From IMG/VR virus record IMGVR_UViG_3300015371_000007, positions 30,547 through 94,546 of that record: 64,000 nucleotides of DNA; one strand, given 5' to 3'. Shown one piece after another: positions 8,006 through 16,697 of this stretch. Source of the stretch: a virus. The translations under genes and the position numbers were made by a program. Position 1 is the stretch's first letter. Every line of letters starts with the position of its first letter. The notes under the pieces are model-generated. The model had not been told where the DNA came from. It saw only the letters and a program-made list of their open reading frames with translations, and did no database searches.

Positions 8006-9058
8006 ATGCCAGACGACACGATCACGCTGATCTCGACCACCGACACGCCGGAGCAGGTCACCGCCGCGCTGACCGGAAAGCCCGTGGAGGCGCCGGCCAC
8101 GCCTCCGCCGGCCGCGCCCGTCGACGAGGCCGCGCCGCCGCCCGCGCCGCCGGCCGAAGAAACGCCCGAAGAGCGCGACACGCGTGAAGCCTCCGAGGCC
8201 GGCAGTCGGCTCGCGAAACGCAAGGCCAAGATTCAGGACGAGATCGATGAGCTGACGCGCAGCAAGCACGCCGTGCGGCGCGACGTCGAAGCCGAGGAAG
8301 CGCGCCTCGCCGCGCTCCGGGCGGAACGCCCCGCGATCGATCCGTCGCACGCGCCCCGCGCCCAGGCGCCGCCCGAGCCCGCGGTCGCCGCGCCGCCGGA
8401 CGAGACCCGGCCCGAACCGAAGCTCGACGCCCTCGACGACAAGGGCGTCGCCAAGTACGCGACGTACGAGGACTACCTCAGCGACCACGCGAAGTGGACG
8501 CGCGAAGAGGCGGTCGCCGCCGCCAAAAAGATTGTCGAGCAAGAAAAACTTGCCGAGCGCGAACGCATCGAACGCGACTCGGCCTCTCGTGTGGTCAACG
8601 AACATCTCGCCACCTACAACACCGACCTCGAGACGTTCAAGAAGACCCACGCCGATTTCGATGCAGCGTTCGACGACGCGAAAGACGCGGTGCAGGAGAC
8701 GTTGATCGGCCTCGGACCCAATGCCTTGAAGATCATCGACGGCTACACCGTCTTTGACGCCGAGGACGGGCCGGCGCTCACCTACTACCTCCTGAAACAC
8801 CCGGACGAACTGAAGGCGATCGCGCTCAAGGCGCCGCACCAGCAGGTCGTCCATCTCGCGCGCCTCGACGAACGTCTCCGCAGCGGGACCGCCAAAGCCA
8901 CCGGCACGTCTCCCGCCGCACCAACACCAACCAGGGCCCCCGAACCTATTAAGCCGGTGGGATCGGGCCCTACGGCCACCACGGTGCCGATCGACGAGGA
9001 GTCCTTTCAGGACTACAAGCTGCGTCGCGAACGCGACCTGCGCGCCCGACGCGCCTAA
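8006..9058 (+). CDS. scaffolding protein (probable)
   Basis: The scaffold guides coat assembly into the prohead and then leaves. This 350-residue product lies between portal and coat, as in P22. It has a Pro/Ala-rich acidic N-terminus, a coiled coil at about residues 60-110 (AKRKAKIQDEIDELTRSKH), a helical middle and a basic C-terminal end (LRRERDLRARRA), the usual coat-binding element. ATG 8006 has GTGGAG upstream; an earlier in-frame start at 7928 would lie inside the terminator and is rejected. Identification rests on position and composition. Confidence 0.75.
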   Translation: MPDDTITLISTTDTPEQVTAALTGKPVEAPATPPPAAPVDEAAPPPAPPAEETPEERDTREASEAGSRLAKRKAKIQDEIDELTRSKHAVRRDVEAEEARLAALRAERPAIDPSHAPRAQAPPEPAVAAPPDETRPEPKLDALDDKGVAKYATYEDYLSDHAKWTREEAVAAAKKIVEQEKLAERERIERDSASRVVNEHLATYNTDLETFKKTHADFDAAFDDAKDAVQETLIGLGPNALKIIDGYTVFDAEDGPALTYYLLKHPDELKAIALKAPHQQVVHLARLDERLRSGTAKATGTSPAAPTPTRAPEPIKPVGSGPTATTVPIDEESFQDYKLRRERDLRARRA

Positions 9059-9127
9059 GTCCAGAAGTACCGCCATCCGTCTCGCGCAATGCGTGGAGCC
9101 GCCAGCAACTCGCTGATGAGGGCTCCG

Positions 9128-10474
9128 ATGAGGAAAGTTCTGCTCCGTTGGCTCCAGAACAACACGTTCTGCTGGGCCGTGTCGGCTGTCGTGACGTTCG
9201 TGGTGTATCTGCTGATCCAGCAGGGACACGACGCACGCGGCCTCAGTTACGCCGATAACACGCTCCTGACGATTTCGATGATCACGCGCGAAGCGCTGCG
9301 GATCCTCGAAAACAACCTGTCGTTCACCAAGCGGATCAACCGCCAGTACGACGACAAGTTCGCGATCGAAGGCGCGAAGATCGGCTACGTCGTCAACGCG
9401 CGTAAGCCCGTGCGCTACATCGTGTCCACCGGCCAGGCGCTGGCCCTGCAGGATGCGACCGAGACGCAGGTTCCCGTGGCGCTCACCACGCAGGACCACG
9501 TCGACTTCCAGTTCTCCTCGGCCGACCTGAAGCTGTCGATCGACGACTTCGGGGATCGCTTCATCCAGCCTGCCGTCGCCGCGCTGGCGAACAAGATGGA
9601 TTTCAACGGGCTGCAGCTCTACAAGCAGATTTTCAACGCGGTCGGCACCCCCGGTGTCAACGTCGCCGACCTCCTGACCTATCTGCTCGCGGGCGTGAAG
9701 CTCGATAACAACGCGGCGCCGCAGGACGAGCAGCGCTACGTCGTCATCACGCCGAAGATGCAGGCGTACGTCGTCGACGCGCTGAAGGGGCTGTTCCAGC
9801 AGTCGACGGCGATCGCGACGCAGTACACGAAGGGCACGATGGGGATCGCCGGCGGCTTCACGTGGGCGATGGATCAGAACTGCCCGACCCACGTCAGCGG
9901 CACGTTCGCCGGCTCGCCGACCGTCAGCGCCGTCGCCGGCCAGACCGGCAGCTCGATCGACACGATCGCCTGGACCGCTGGCCCGTCGCTCAAGAAGGGC
10001 GACACCTTCACGATGGCGGGCGTTTTCTCGGTCAACCCGCAGTCGCGCCAGTCCACCGGCGACCTGCAGCAGTTCACCGTGACGGCCGACGTCGCGTCGG
10101 CGGGCACAACCCTGACGATCGCGATCTCGCCGCCCATCATCACCAGCGGCGCCTTCCAGACCGTCTCGAACTCGCCGGCCGCGAGCGCGGCGATCGTCTA
10201 CAACGCCGGGAGCGGCGCCTCGGGCGCGACCGGATCGTCCTCGCCCCTCGGCCTGGCGTTCCATCGCGACGCGTTCACGCTCGTCACCGCGGACCTGCCC
10301 GTGCCGAAGGGCACCGACATGGCCTCACGCGTGAGCGACAAGCAGCTCGGGATCTCGCTGCGCATCGTGCGCGACTACGACATCACGACCGACCAGTTCC
10401 CGTGCCGCATCGACGTGCTGTACGGCTGGGCGGTGCTGCGGCCTGAACTGGCCTGCCGCATTTACTCCGCGTAA
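9128..10474 (+). CDS. major capsid (coat) protein, P22-like
   Basis: The coat protein builds the icosahedral head (HK97 fold). Family signatures are 'NTLLTISMITREALRIL', 'NRQYDDKFAIEGAKIGYVV', the long backbone helix region, and 'TGSS...KKGDTFTMAGVFSVNP..RQSTGDLQQF' in the insertion domain. The family normally starts close to the NTLLT motif. Here the frame stays open about 40 residues further upstream and encodes a hydrophobic stretch (FCWAVSAVVTFVVYLL). ATG 9128 has GAGGG upstream and is used; ATG 9089 and 9116 are alternatives. No ATG, GTG or TTG occurs at the family's usual start. Confidence 0.88.
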   Translation: MRKVLLRWLQNNTFCWAVSAVVTFVVYLLIQQGHDARGLSYADNTLLTISMITREALRILENNLSFTKRINRQYDDKFAIEGAKIGYVVNARKPVRYIVSTGQALALQDATETQVPVALTTQDHVDFQFSSADLKLSIDDFGDRFIQPAVAALANKMDFNGLQLYKQIFNAVGTPGVNVADLLTYLLAGVKLDNNAAPQDEQRYVVITPKMQAYVVDALKGLFQQSTAIATQYTKGTMGIAGGFTWAMDQNCPTHVSGTFAGSPTVSAVAGQTGSSIDTIAWTAGPSLKKGDTFTMAGVFSVNPQSRQSTGDLQQFTVTADVASAGTTLTIAISPPIITSGAFQTVSNSPAASAAIVYNAGSGASGATGSSSPLGLAFHRDAFTLVTADLPVPKGTDMASRVSDKQLGISLRIVRDYDITTDQFPCRIDVLYGWAVLRPELACRIYSA

Positions 10475-10499
10475 CGCGGCGCAGCAGGAGGACAGGCAC

Positions 10500-11111
10500 A
10501 TGGCTCTTACTCGGACGACTCTCTCAGGCGGCTGCTCGGCGACCGATTTCGAGATCCTGGTCGCCAGCATCGCCGGCCTCAGCGTCGGCAGTTCGCTGAA
10601 GTGCGACGGGGAACAGATGCGCGTGCAGGCGATTGGGTCGTCCGCCGCCATCCCGGTCAAGGTCCTACGGGGCGTCGGGGGCACCGCCGTGGTCGCCCAT
10701 CCGGCGAGTGCCGGCGTCGTCTTCGGCGATCCCGCGGACTTTCTCTACAAACCGCAGTCGGGCGGCAAGGGGCGCGACGTCGTCAGCTACAGCGCCTCCG
10801 GCGCGCTCACGCTGCCGGTCGCGGGGCGCGACGTGGTCGCGATCCTCAACGGCACCGGCGCGCTCGCGATGACGCTCGCCGATCCGTCGAAGGAAAACGA
10901 CGGCGACATGCTCTTCATCGCGAGCAACGGCAAGGCCGCGCATACGGTCACCACGACGACTGGCTACGGTGACGGCGGCGCGTCCTACGTGAAGTTCACG
11001 TTCGCGGCCGGCGCCCGCAACGTACTCAACCTCGTAGCCATCAACGAACGGTGGGTGACGAGCCTTATCGGCGGGACCGCCACGGCGATCACGACGACGG
11101 TCTCGGCCTAA
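10500..11111 (+). CDS. small virion protein, tandem paralogue A
   Basis: A 203-residue, beta-rich protein directly after coat, with a strong ribosome binding site (AGGAGGACA). It shares most of its length with the next gene: TTLSGG, LKCDGEQMRVQA, VKVLRGV, DPADF, SYSASGALTLP, VAILNGT and KENDGD blocks recur. A head decoration or vertex protein is the best guess from location and copy number. No enzyme motif is visible. Confidence 0.7.
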   Translation: MALTRTTLSGGCSATDFEILVASIAGLSVGSSLKCDGEQMRVQAIGSSAAIPVKVLRGVGGTAVVAHPASAGVVFGDPADFLYKPQSGGKGRDVVSYSASGALTLPVAGRDVVAILNGTGALAMTLADPSKENDGDMLFIASNGKAAHTVTTTTGYGDGGASYVKFTFAAGARNVLNLVAINERWVTSLIGGTATAITTTVSA

Positions 11112-11126
11112 CGGGAGGACAGGTCA

Positions 11127-11744
11127 ATGGCTCTAGTGCGGACAACTCTTTCAGGAGGCGTCGCGGCGACGGATCTGGAGATCCTGCTCGCGTCGCTCAC
11201 CGGGCTCACCGTCGGCAGCACCCTCAAGATCGACGCCGAGCAGTTTCGCGTGCAGGCGCTGCCCTCAGCCGCGACCGTACCGGTCAAGGTGTTGCGCGGC
11301 GTGAACGGCACCAACGTCGCGGCCCATCCGACCGGCGCGGGCGTCGTGGGGGGCGATCCTGCCGACTTCGTGGGCAAGCCGCTCGCGCTTTCGGGCCGCG
11401 CGCGCGACGTTATCAGCTACAGCGCCTCGGGCGCGCTGACGCTGCCGACGCCGGGCCGCGACATGGTCGCCATCCTCAACGGCACGACCTTGCGTGCGAT
11501 GACGCTGGCAGTGCCGACGAAGGAAAACGACGGCGACATCCTCATCGTCGTGGGCAACGGCAAGGCCGCGCACACGGTGACCATCAGCGGAGGCCTCGGC
11601 GCCGCTGGCGCTGGCTACACGGTCGGCACGTTCGACGTCGGCGCACAGTGCTCGATGGAGTTTATCGCGGCCAACGAGGTGTGGGTGCCGCTGGGCTCGC
11701 CCATGTCGGGCACCCTGACCGCGGCGGACGTCGCCGTCGCGTAA
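11127..11744 (+). CDS. small virion protein, tandem paralogue B
   Basis: A 205-residue paralogue of the preceding gene, clearly alike by eye across its whole length. Even the upstream bases match (GGAGGACAGG before each ATG), so the duplication included the translation start. Divergence is greatest in the last 50 residues, which suggests different partners. It is probably a second decoration or structural subunit. Confidence 0.7.
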   Translation: MALVRTTLSGGVAATDLEILLASLTGLTVGSTLKIDAEQFRVQALPSAATVPVKVLRGVNGTNVAAHPTGAGVVGGDPADFVGKPLALSGRARDVISYSASGALTLPTPGRDMVAILNGTTLRAMTLAVPTKENDGDILIVVGNGKAAHTVTISGGLGAAGAGYTVGTFDVGAQCSMEFIAANEVWVPLGSPMSGTLTAADVAVA

Positions 11745-11749
11745 CGGTG

Positions 11750-13531
11750 ATGACCGCGAACACGCGCGGGATGAGCGCGGCCCTGCTCGGGGCCGCGCTC
11801 CTTCTGTGGAGTGCGCCGACCGCGGCGCAGATCCTCGGACAGGACAACATCACGGCGAACGGCCAGGCGGTGGCGTTCATGGCGATCCCGGCGAACACCG
11901 GGGCCGTCACGTTCACGATCTCGGGCACGTGGACGGGCACGTTGCAGCTGGAAGTCACCGCGGACGGGACGAATTGGGTGGCGGCGGCGGCACTGCCCTC
12001 ATCCGGCGGCGCCACGGTCAGCTCGACGACAGGGACGGGCGTCTGGTCGATTCTCAACTACGGGTTCGTCGGCTTCCGCGCGCGCGCGAGCGCTTTCGCG
12101 AGCGGCACGGCGGTCATCTCAGCGACGGCAGGGAAACAGGTCACGCTCAGCGGCGCCGTCACCGTCAGCGACATCACGTCGAGCGGGCGAATACTGCTCG
12201 CCAACGGGACGGCCAACGCGCCTAGTCTCAGTTTCTCTGGCGCGACGACGAATGGGCTCTGGAACAATGCCGGCCTGCCGACCTTTTCGGTGCTCGGCTC
12301 GGCCCGCGTGGGCTGGGGCTCCAGCACGATCGGGATGCAGCTCGACTCGGCCTATCCGCTCTCGTGGAGCGGCACCACACCCGGCAACCCATCCGACGTC
12401 CTGCTCTTCCGCGACGGCGCGGGCGCGCTCGGGTTACGGCAAGGTGCGAACCAGCAGCGGGTCAACATCTATAACACCTACACCGACGCGAGTAACTACG
12501 AGCGCGGGTTCGCGTTGTGGAACGCGAATGCGTTCGTGATTGGGACGGAGTTTTTGGGCAGCGGGTCGGTGCGTTCGATGGCCTTCTCGACGCCCGCGTC
12601 GGGGAACATCTTCATGAGTCCCGGCAACTCCGACAAATGGATGTTTCAGGGGCTGGGGCACATCACGGCCGTCACCGACAACGTCTACGACATCGGCGCG
12701 AGCGGCGCGAACCGGCCGCGCAACCTCTTTCTCGGTGGCACCGTGACGGCCGGCGGCACGGTCAACACGGGCGCCAACTTCGGCATGAACTCCGGCGGGT
12801 CGATCGTGTGGGCGAGTCGGTCGGTGATCAACTCTCCTGCTGACGGCGTCGTCACGCTGTTGAATAACACGTCCACGGATTTCACGCGCCTCAATTTCGG
12901 CGGGACCACGAGCGCGTTCCCGGCCATCTTTCGCAACAGCAACTTCCTTCAGATCGGGCTGGCCGACGGCACGGGCGCGTCGACGGCGATCTCGTCGGGC
13001 AGCATCTCCAGCGGGCAGGTGCAGGTTAGCGGGCAGGCGATCACGGCTGGCTCTGGCGCGGGGATCACGCTGAACAATGCCGGCACCACGACCCGGCAGG
13101 TCTACAAGGTCACGATCACGCCCGCGGCCTTCATCTGCAACGCCGTGACGTGCGACATCACGATCGCGACGATCCCTGACAAGACGCTACTCGCGGGCGT
13201 GCTGGCGGACATGACCCAGGTCTTCGCGTGCGCCGCCGTGTGCACGAGCGCGACCTTGTCGTTCCAGCTGGGCACCGGATCTGGCGGCACCCAATTCCTC
13301 GCGTCGTTCGACGCGGATGCGGCGATCGGACGATTCGGCACCACCGACGCGCAGATGGGCACCTTGAACAACAGGGCCGCAGCCGTTCAGGGCGGGGTGT
13401 GGATTTCTGGCGGGACGCAGACCGTGGTCCTGCGATTGACGAGCGGCACGGGCGTGGTCGGCACCGGCGCGGCGACGAATCTCTCGCAGGGCAGCATCAC
13501 CTTCTATCTCATCACCGACCGACTGCCGTAG
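11750..13531 (+). CDS. large beta-rich virion or fibre protein with signal-peptide-like N-terminus
   Basis: The 593-residue product starts at ATG 11750 (GTG 11747 is adjacent in frame). Residues about 7-26 are a hydrophobic run with a small-residue end (LLGAALLLWSAPTAAQ), which looks like a Sec signal peptide with cleavage after AAQ. Next comes a beta domain of a type seen in phage structural proteins ('VTFTISGTWTGTLQLEVTADG'), then Gly/Ser/Thr-rich fibre-like sequence. The C-terminal 150 residues contain four spaced cysteines. It probably decorates the head or forms an appendage. Confidence 0.6.
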   Translation: MTANTRGMSAALLGAALLLWSAPTAAQILGQDNITANGQAVAFMAIPANTGAVTFTISGTWTGTLQLEVTADGTNWVAAAALPSSGGATVSSTTGTGVWSILNYGFVGFRARASAFASGTAVISATAGKQVTLSGAVTVSDITSSGRILLANGTANAPSLSFSGATTNGLWNNAGLPTFSVLGSARVGWGSSTIGMQLDSAYPLSWSGTTPGNPSDVLLFRDGAGALGLRQGANQQRVNIYNTYTDASNYERGFALWNANAFVIGTEFLGSGSVRSMAFSTPASGNIFMSPGNSDKWMFQGLGHITAVTDNVYDIGASGANRPRNLFLGGTVTAGGTVNTGANFGMNSGGSIVWASRSVINSPADGVVTLLNNTSTDFTRLNFGGTTSAFPAIFRNSNFLQIGLADGTGASTAISSGSISSGQVQVSGQAITAGSGAGITLNNAGTTTRQVYKVTITPAAFICNAVTCDITIATIPDKTLLAGVLADMTQVFACAAVCTSATLSFQLGTGSGGTQFLASFDADAAIGRFGTTDAQMGTLNNRAAAVQGGVWISGGTQTVVLRLTSGTGVVGTGAATNLSQGSITFYLITDRLP

Positions 13532-13551
13532 ACCGACGAAGCGAGGTGCCT

Positions 13552-13767
13552 GTGAGTGATGACCCTGTAGTCCAACGCTATCCCGCGTGGCGCTATCACG
13601 CGACCGAACCGGCCGTGGTCGTGGAGAACGCGGAGGCTGACGAACGGCTCGGCGACGGCTGGTTCGACTCGCCAGCGCTCACGAAGCCGGCGAAGGCCGC
13701 GAAGAAAACCGAGGAGCCGGCCGAGGAGCCGGAGCCCGAGGAACCGCACCACAAGCGCCGCAAGTAA
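13552..13767 (+). CDS. small hypothetical protein with charged tail
   Basis: GTG 13552 is preceded by GCGAGGTGCC. The 71-residue product has a short ordered part (YPAWRYHATEPAVVVENAEAD, then DGWFDSPA) and a disordered Lys/Glu/Pro tail ending HHKRRK. Proteins with the 'YPAWRY...' start often lie beside head genes in phages. Function unknown. Confidence 0.55.
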   Translation: MSDDPVVQRYPAWRYHATEPAVVVENAEADERLGDGWFDSPALTKPAKAAKKTEEPAEEPEPEEPHHKRRK

Positions 13768-13791
13768 CGCGCGCGGCGTGAGGGCCGCACC

Positions 13792-14526
13792 ATGACGGCA
13801 CGCGACATCATCACCGCGACGCTGCGCAGCATTCGTGTGCTCGGCGTGGGCGATACCCTTCTGGCCGAAGACGCCAATGATGCCTTCGACCGCCTGAACG
13901 ACTGGCTGGACGGGCTCGCCTTGGAGCGCCTGGCGATCTACTACGTCACGCGCACGAGCGTGCCGCTGGCGGCGAGCACGGCCACTTACACCATTGGCAC
14001 CGGCGGCGTGATCAACATCGTGCGGCCGACGCAGATCGAGGCCGCGGGCTTGATTCAGGACCCGAGCAACCCGGTCCCGTTCGAGCAGGGCGTCGAAATC
14101 TGGACGGATCAGCGTTGGCAGCAGTGCCCGAACAAGACGCTCACGAGCACCTACGTGCAGGCGATCTACTACGACCACAATTGGGTCGCCGGGCTTGGCA
14201 CGATCTACGTCTGGCCGATCCCGACCATCGGCACCACGCGGCTGGTGCTCTACACGCCGGTCGCGTTGGCGGAGTTCGCGACGCTCGATACGAACTACAC
14301 CTTCCCGCCGGGCTATCGCCGGTACATCCGCACCAACTTCGCCGCCGAGATCGCCTCGGAGTACGGCAAGCAGCTCTCGTCGGACCAAGTCGCGGCCGCG
14401 CGCCACGCGAAGGCGCAGGTCAAGCGCGCGAACATCCGCCCGGTCGAGTCGCGCGTCGATGCGGCGCTCCTGACCTCGTCTGAACAGTTCGATTGGCGGA
14501 CGGGAGACTGGAAAGGGGGACGGTGA
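13792..14526 (+). CDS. gp4-like head-completion / tail accessory protein
   Basis: In P22, gp4 binds the portal after packaging and seals the head. This 244-residue product shows the family's start (TARDIITATLRSIRVLGVGD, then AFDRLNDWLDGLALERL), a central beta domain, and a C-terminal helix 'RTNFAAEIASEYGKQLSSDQVAAAR'. It is longer than P22 gp4, but the order coat, gp4, gp10 fits. Its stop overlaps the next gene (GTGA). Confidence 0.82.
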   Translation: MTARDIITATLRSIRVLGVGDTLLAEDANDAFDRLNDWLDGLALERLAIYYVTRTSVPLAASTATYTIGTGGVINIVRPTQIEAAGLIQDPSNPVPFEQGVEIWTDQRWQQCPNKTLTSTYVQAIYYDHNWVAGLGTIYVWPIPTIGTTRLVLYTPVALAEFATLDTNYTFPPGYRRYIRTNFAAEIASEYGKQLSSDQVAAARHAKAQVKRANIRPVESRVDAALLTSSEQFDWRTGDWKGGR

Positions 14527-16697
14527 GCAACCGTGTCCCCTTCGCGGGGTTCGTCGGCAGTGCCTTCAAGGCGTCGAGTCCGCGCTTCGAGATTCAGGAC
14601 CTGTGGAACTGGTTCGTCGAGCGCGCCGAGTCGCCGGGGGCGAAGTCCGGCCAGGTGCTCTTGCCGTGTCCCGGCTTCGAGACGTTCGCGACGCTGCCGA
14701 CCTTGCCGGTGCGCGGCGTGTTCGCGCAGAACAACCGGACGTTTGCCGTGGGCGGCGACACGCTCTACGAGCTGACGCGGCTCGGCGGCATCCTCACGCG
14801 CGCGACCACGGCGATTACGACCCCGGCGACCCCGATCATTACCAACAGCCCGCTCGCGCCCGCGCTGGTGAAGGCGAATCCGCCCGTCGTCACGCACGGC
14901 GGCGCGCTGGGCTCGACCACCTACGGCTACAAGGTCACGGCGACCAACGCCTACGGCGAGACAGACGCCTCGCTGGAAGGCACGAGCCCCTACGGCAACG
15001 CCACGCTCTCGGGCACCAACTGGAACATCATCAGCTGGTCCGCGGTCGACGGCGCGACCGGGTACAAGCTCTATCGCACGACGGGCGGCGGCGCGGTGCC
15101 GGTCCTCGTGGCGGTCCTCAAGTCGACGACGCTGGTCTACAACGACCTCGGCACGTCGGGCACGGCGGCGACGCCCCCGACGAGTAACACCAGCGGCGGC
15201 ACGGTCGGCACGACGACCTACGGCTACAAGGTGACCGCGACGCTCGGCTTGGGCTCGACGGCCGCGAGCGCCGAAGGCGTGACCATCACCGGCCAGGCGA
15301 CGCTCAGCTCCACCAACTACAACATCGTCACGTGGGCGAAGGTCACCAACGCGCGGGGCTATCAGGTCTACCGCACGACCGGCACGTCGGTGGGCACGGG
15401 CACGACCGTCCACCTCCCGCCGCCGCGCCTCATCGCCACCATCGACAGCCCCGACACGCTGACGACGCAAGACATTGGCGACGATGGCGACAGCAAGACG
15501 CCGCCGACCACGAACACGACCGGCACCGCCGTCGTGCTGAACGACGGGTTGCCCGTCACCTTTTGCTCCAGCGGCGATGCCGGCGGACAGCTGTTCTTCG
15601 TGAGCGGCGGCACCGGCTACTGCTATGACCTTCGGACGGACGTCCTCGCGCCCGTGATTACCGGCGCCAACGCGAGCGGGTTCATTGACAGTTACTTCGT
15701 CTGCCTCGACGCCAACACCTCGACGCTGAAGGTCTCGGAGTCCTTCAACGGCTTCCTGTGGGACGCGACGCAGGTCTACCAGCGTGCGCGCGCGGGCGAT
15801 AAGTGGCTGTCGATGGCGGTGACCTCGAACGAGATCTGGCTCATCGGCTCGCAGACCGGCGAGGTGTGGACCGGCACCGGCAACGATGAGGCGCGCTTCA
15901 CCCCCTACACGCCCGTTTTTCTCGAGACCGGCATCATCGCGACGGCCTCGATGGTGCGCGTGGCGGGCTCGCTGATGTGGGTCGCGCAGGACAAGGACGG
16001 CGCCGGCTACGTGGTCCGCACCAGCGGGTATCAGCCGCAGCGCGTGAGCACGGTCGCCGTCGATTACTCGATCCAACGACTCCAGACCATCGCCGACGGC
16101 TACGCCTTCAGTTATCAGATGGACGGCCACGCCTTCTATGTGCTGACGTTCCCGACCGACCAAACGACCTGGGTCTACGACCTCGGGACCAACGAGTGGC
16201 ACCGCCGCGGGTATTGGGATAGCGCGGCGATGACCTATGTCGCGTACCGGCCGCAGTGTTACACGTTCGCGTTCGGCGGGCTGGGCTTCGGCACCAACCT
16301 CGTGGGCGATCGTTCGTCCGGGCGCGTCTGCCGGATGCTCACCGATGCGGGCGTGGACGTCGATGGCTCCGTGATTCGCCGGCTGCGGCAGGCGCCGCAC
16401 GTGGTCGACCACGACCAAGAGCTGACCTTCGACCGGTTGCAGATGGACATGGACGTCGGCGTCGGGCTCTCGGCGGGCCAAGGCAGCGACCCGACGATGA
16501 TGCTGTCGTACTCCAACGATGGCGGGTTGACATGGGGCAAGGAGCTGTGGCGCAGCGCCGGCCGGCAGGGCGACCGCCGGATTCAGGTGGCGTGGTCGCG
16601 GCTCGGCACGGCGAAGCTGCGCGTCTTTCGCCTCGTCGTCAGTGACCCGGTGCCGTGGCGCCTGGTCGGCGCGTGGCTGGAGCTGGAGGGCTCGTGA
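14523..16697 (+). CDS. gp10-like packaged-DNA stabilisation / tail hub protein with FN3-like inserts
   Basis: P22 gp10 forms the hub under the portal and holds packaged DNA. The 724-residue product has the family's N-terminus ('NLW..FVERAESPGAKSG' type, then CPGFETF and VFAQNNRTFAVGG) and a C-terminal beta-propeller-like region (TGEVWTGTG, LMWVAQDKDGAG). Between them, residues about 115-335 hold two fibronectin-III-like repeats (TTYGYKVTATNAYGE...GYKLYRTT; TTYGYKVTA...GYQVYRTT), an insertion relative to P22. GTG 14523 overlaps the gp4 stop. Confidence 0.8.
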   Translation: MSNRVPFAGFVGSAFKASSPRFEIQDLWNWFVERAESPGAKSGQVLLPCPGFETFATLPTLPVRGVFAQNNRTFAVGGDTLYELTRLGGILTRATTAITTPATPIITNSPLAPALVKANPPVVTHGGALGSTTYGYKVTATNAYGETDASLEGTSPYGNATLSGTNWNIISWSAVDGATGYKLYRTTGGGAVPVLVAVLKSTTLVYNDLGTSGTAATPPTSNTSGGTVGTTTYGYKVTATLGLGSTAASAEGVTITGQATLSSTNYNIVTWAKVTNARGYQVYRTTGTSVGTGTTVHLPPPRLIATIDSPDTLTTQDIGDDGDSKTPPTTNTTGTAVVLNDGLPVTFCSSGDAGGQLFFVSGGTGYCYDLRTDVLAPVITGANASGFIDSYFVCLDANTSTLKVSESFNGFLWDATQVYQRARAGDKWLSMAVTSNEIWLIGSQTGEVWTGTGNDEARFTPYTPVFLETGIIATASMVRVAGSLMWVAQDKDGAGYVVRTSGYQPQRVSTVAVDYSIQRLQTIADGYAFSYQMDGHAFYVLTFPTDQTTWVYDLGTNEWHRRGYWDSAAMTYVAYRPQCYTFAFGGLGFGTNLVGDRSSGRVCRMLTDAGVDVDGSVIRRLRQAPHVVDHDQELTFDRLQMDMDVGVGLSAGQGSDPTMMLSYSNDGGLTWGKELWRSAGRQGDRRIQVAWSRLGTAKLRVFRLVVSDPVPWRLVGAWLELEGS

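Noticed and set aside
7844-10264. 806-codon minus-strand frame over scaffold and coat
   Set aside because: No domain; spans the terminator and two well-supported genes.
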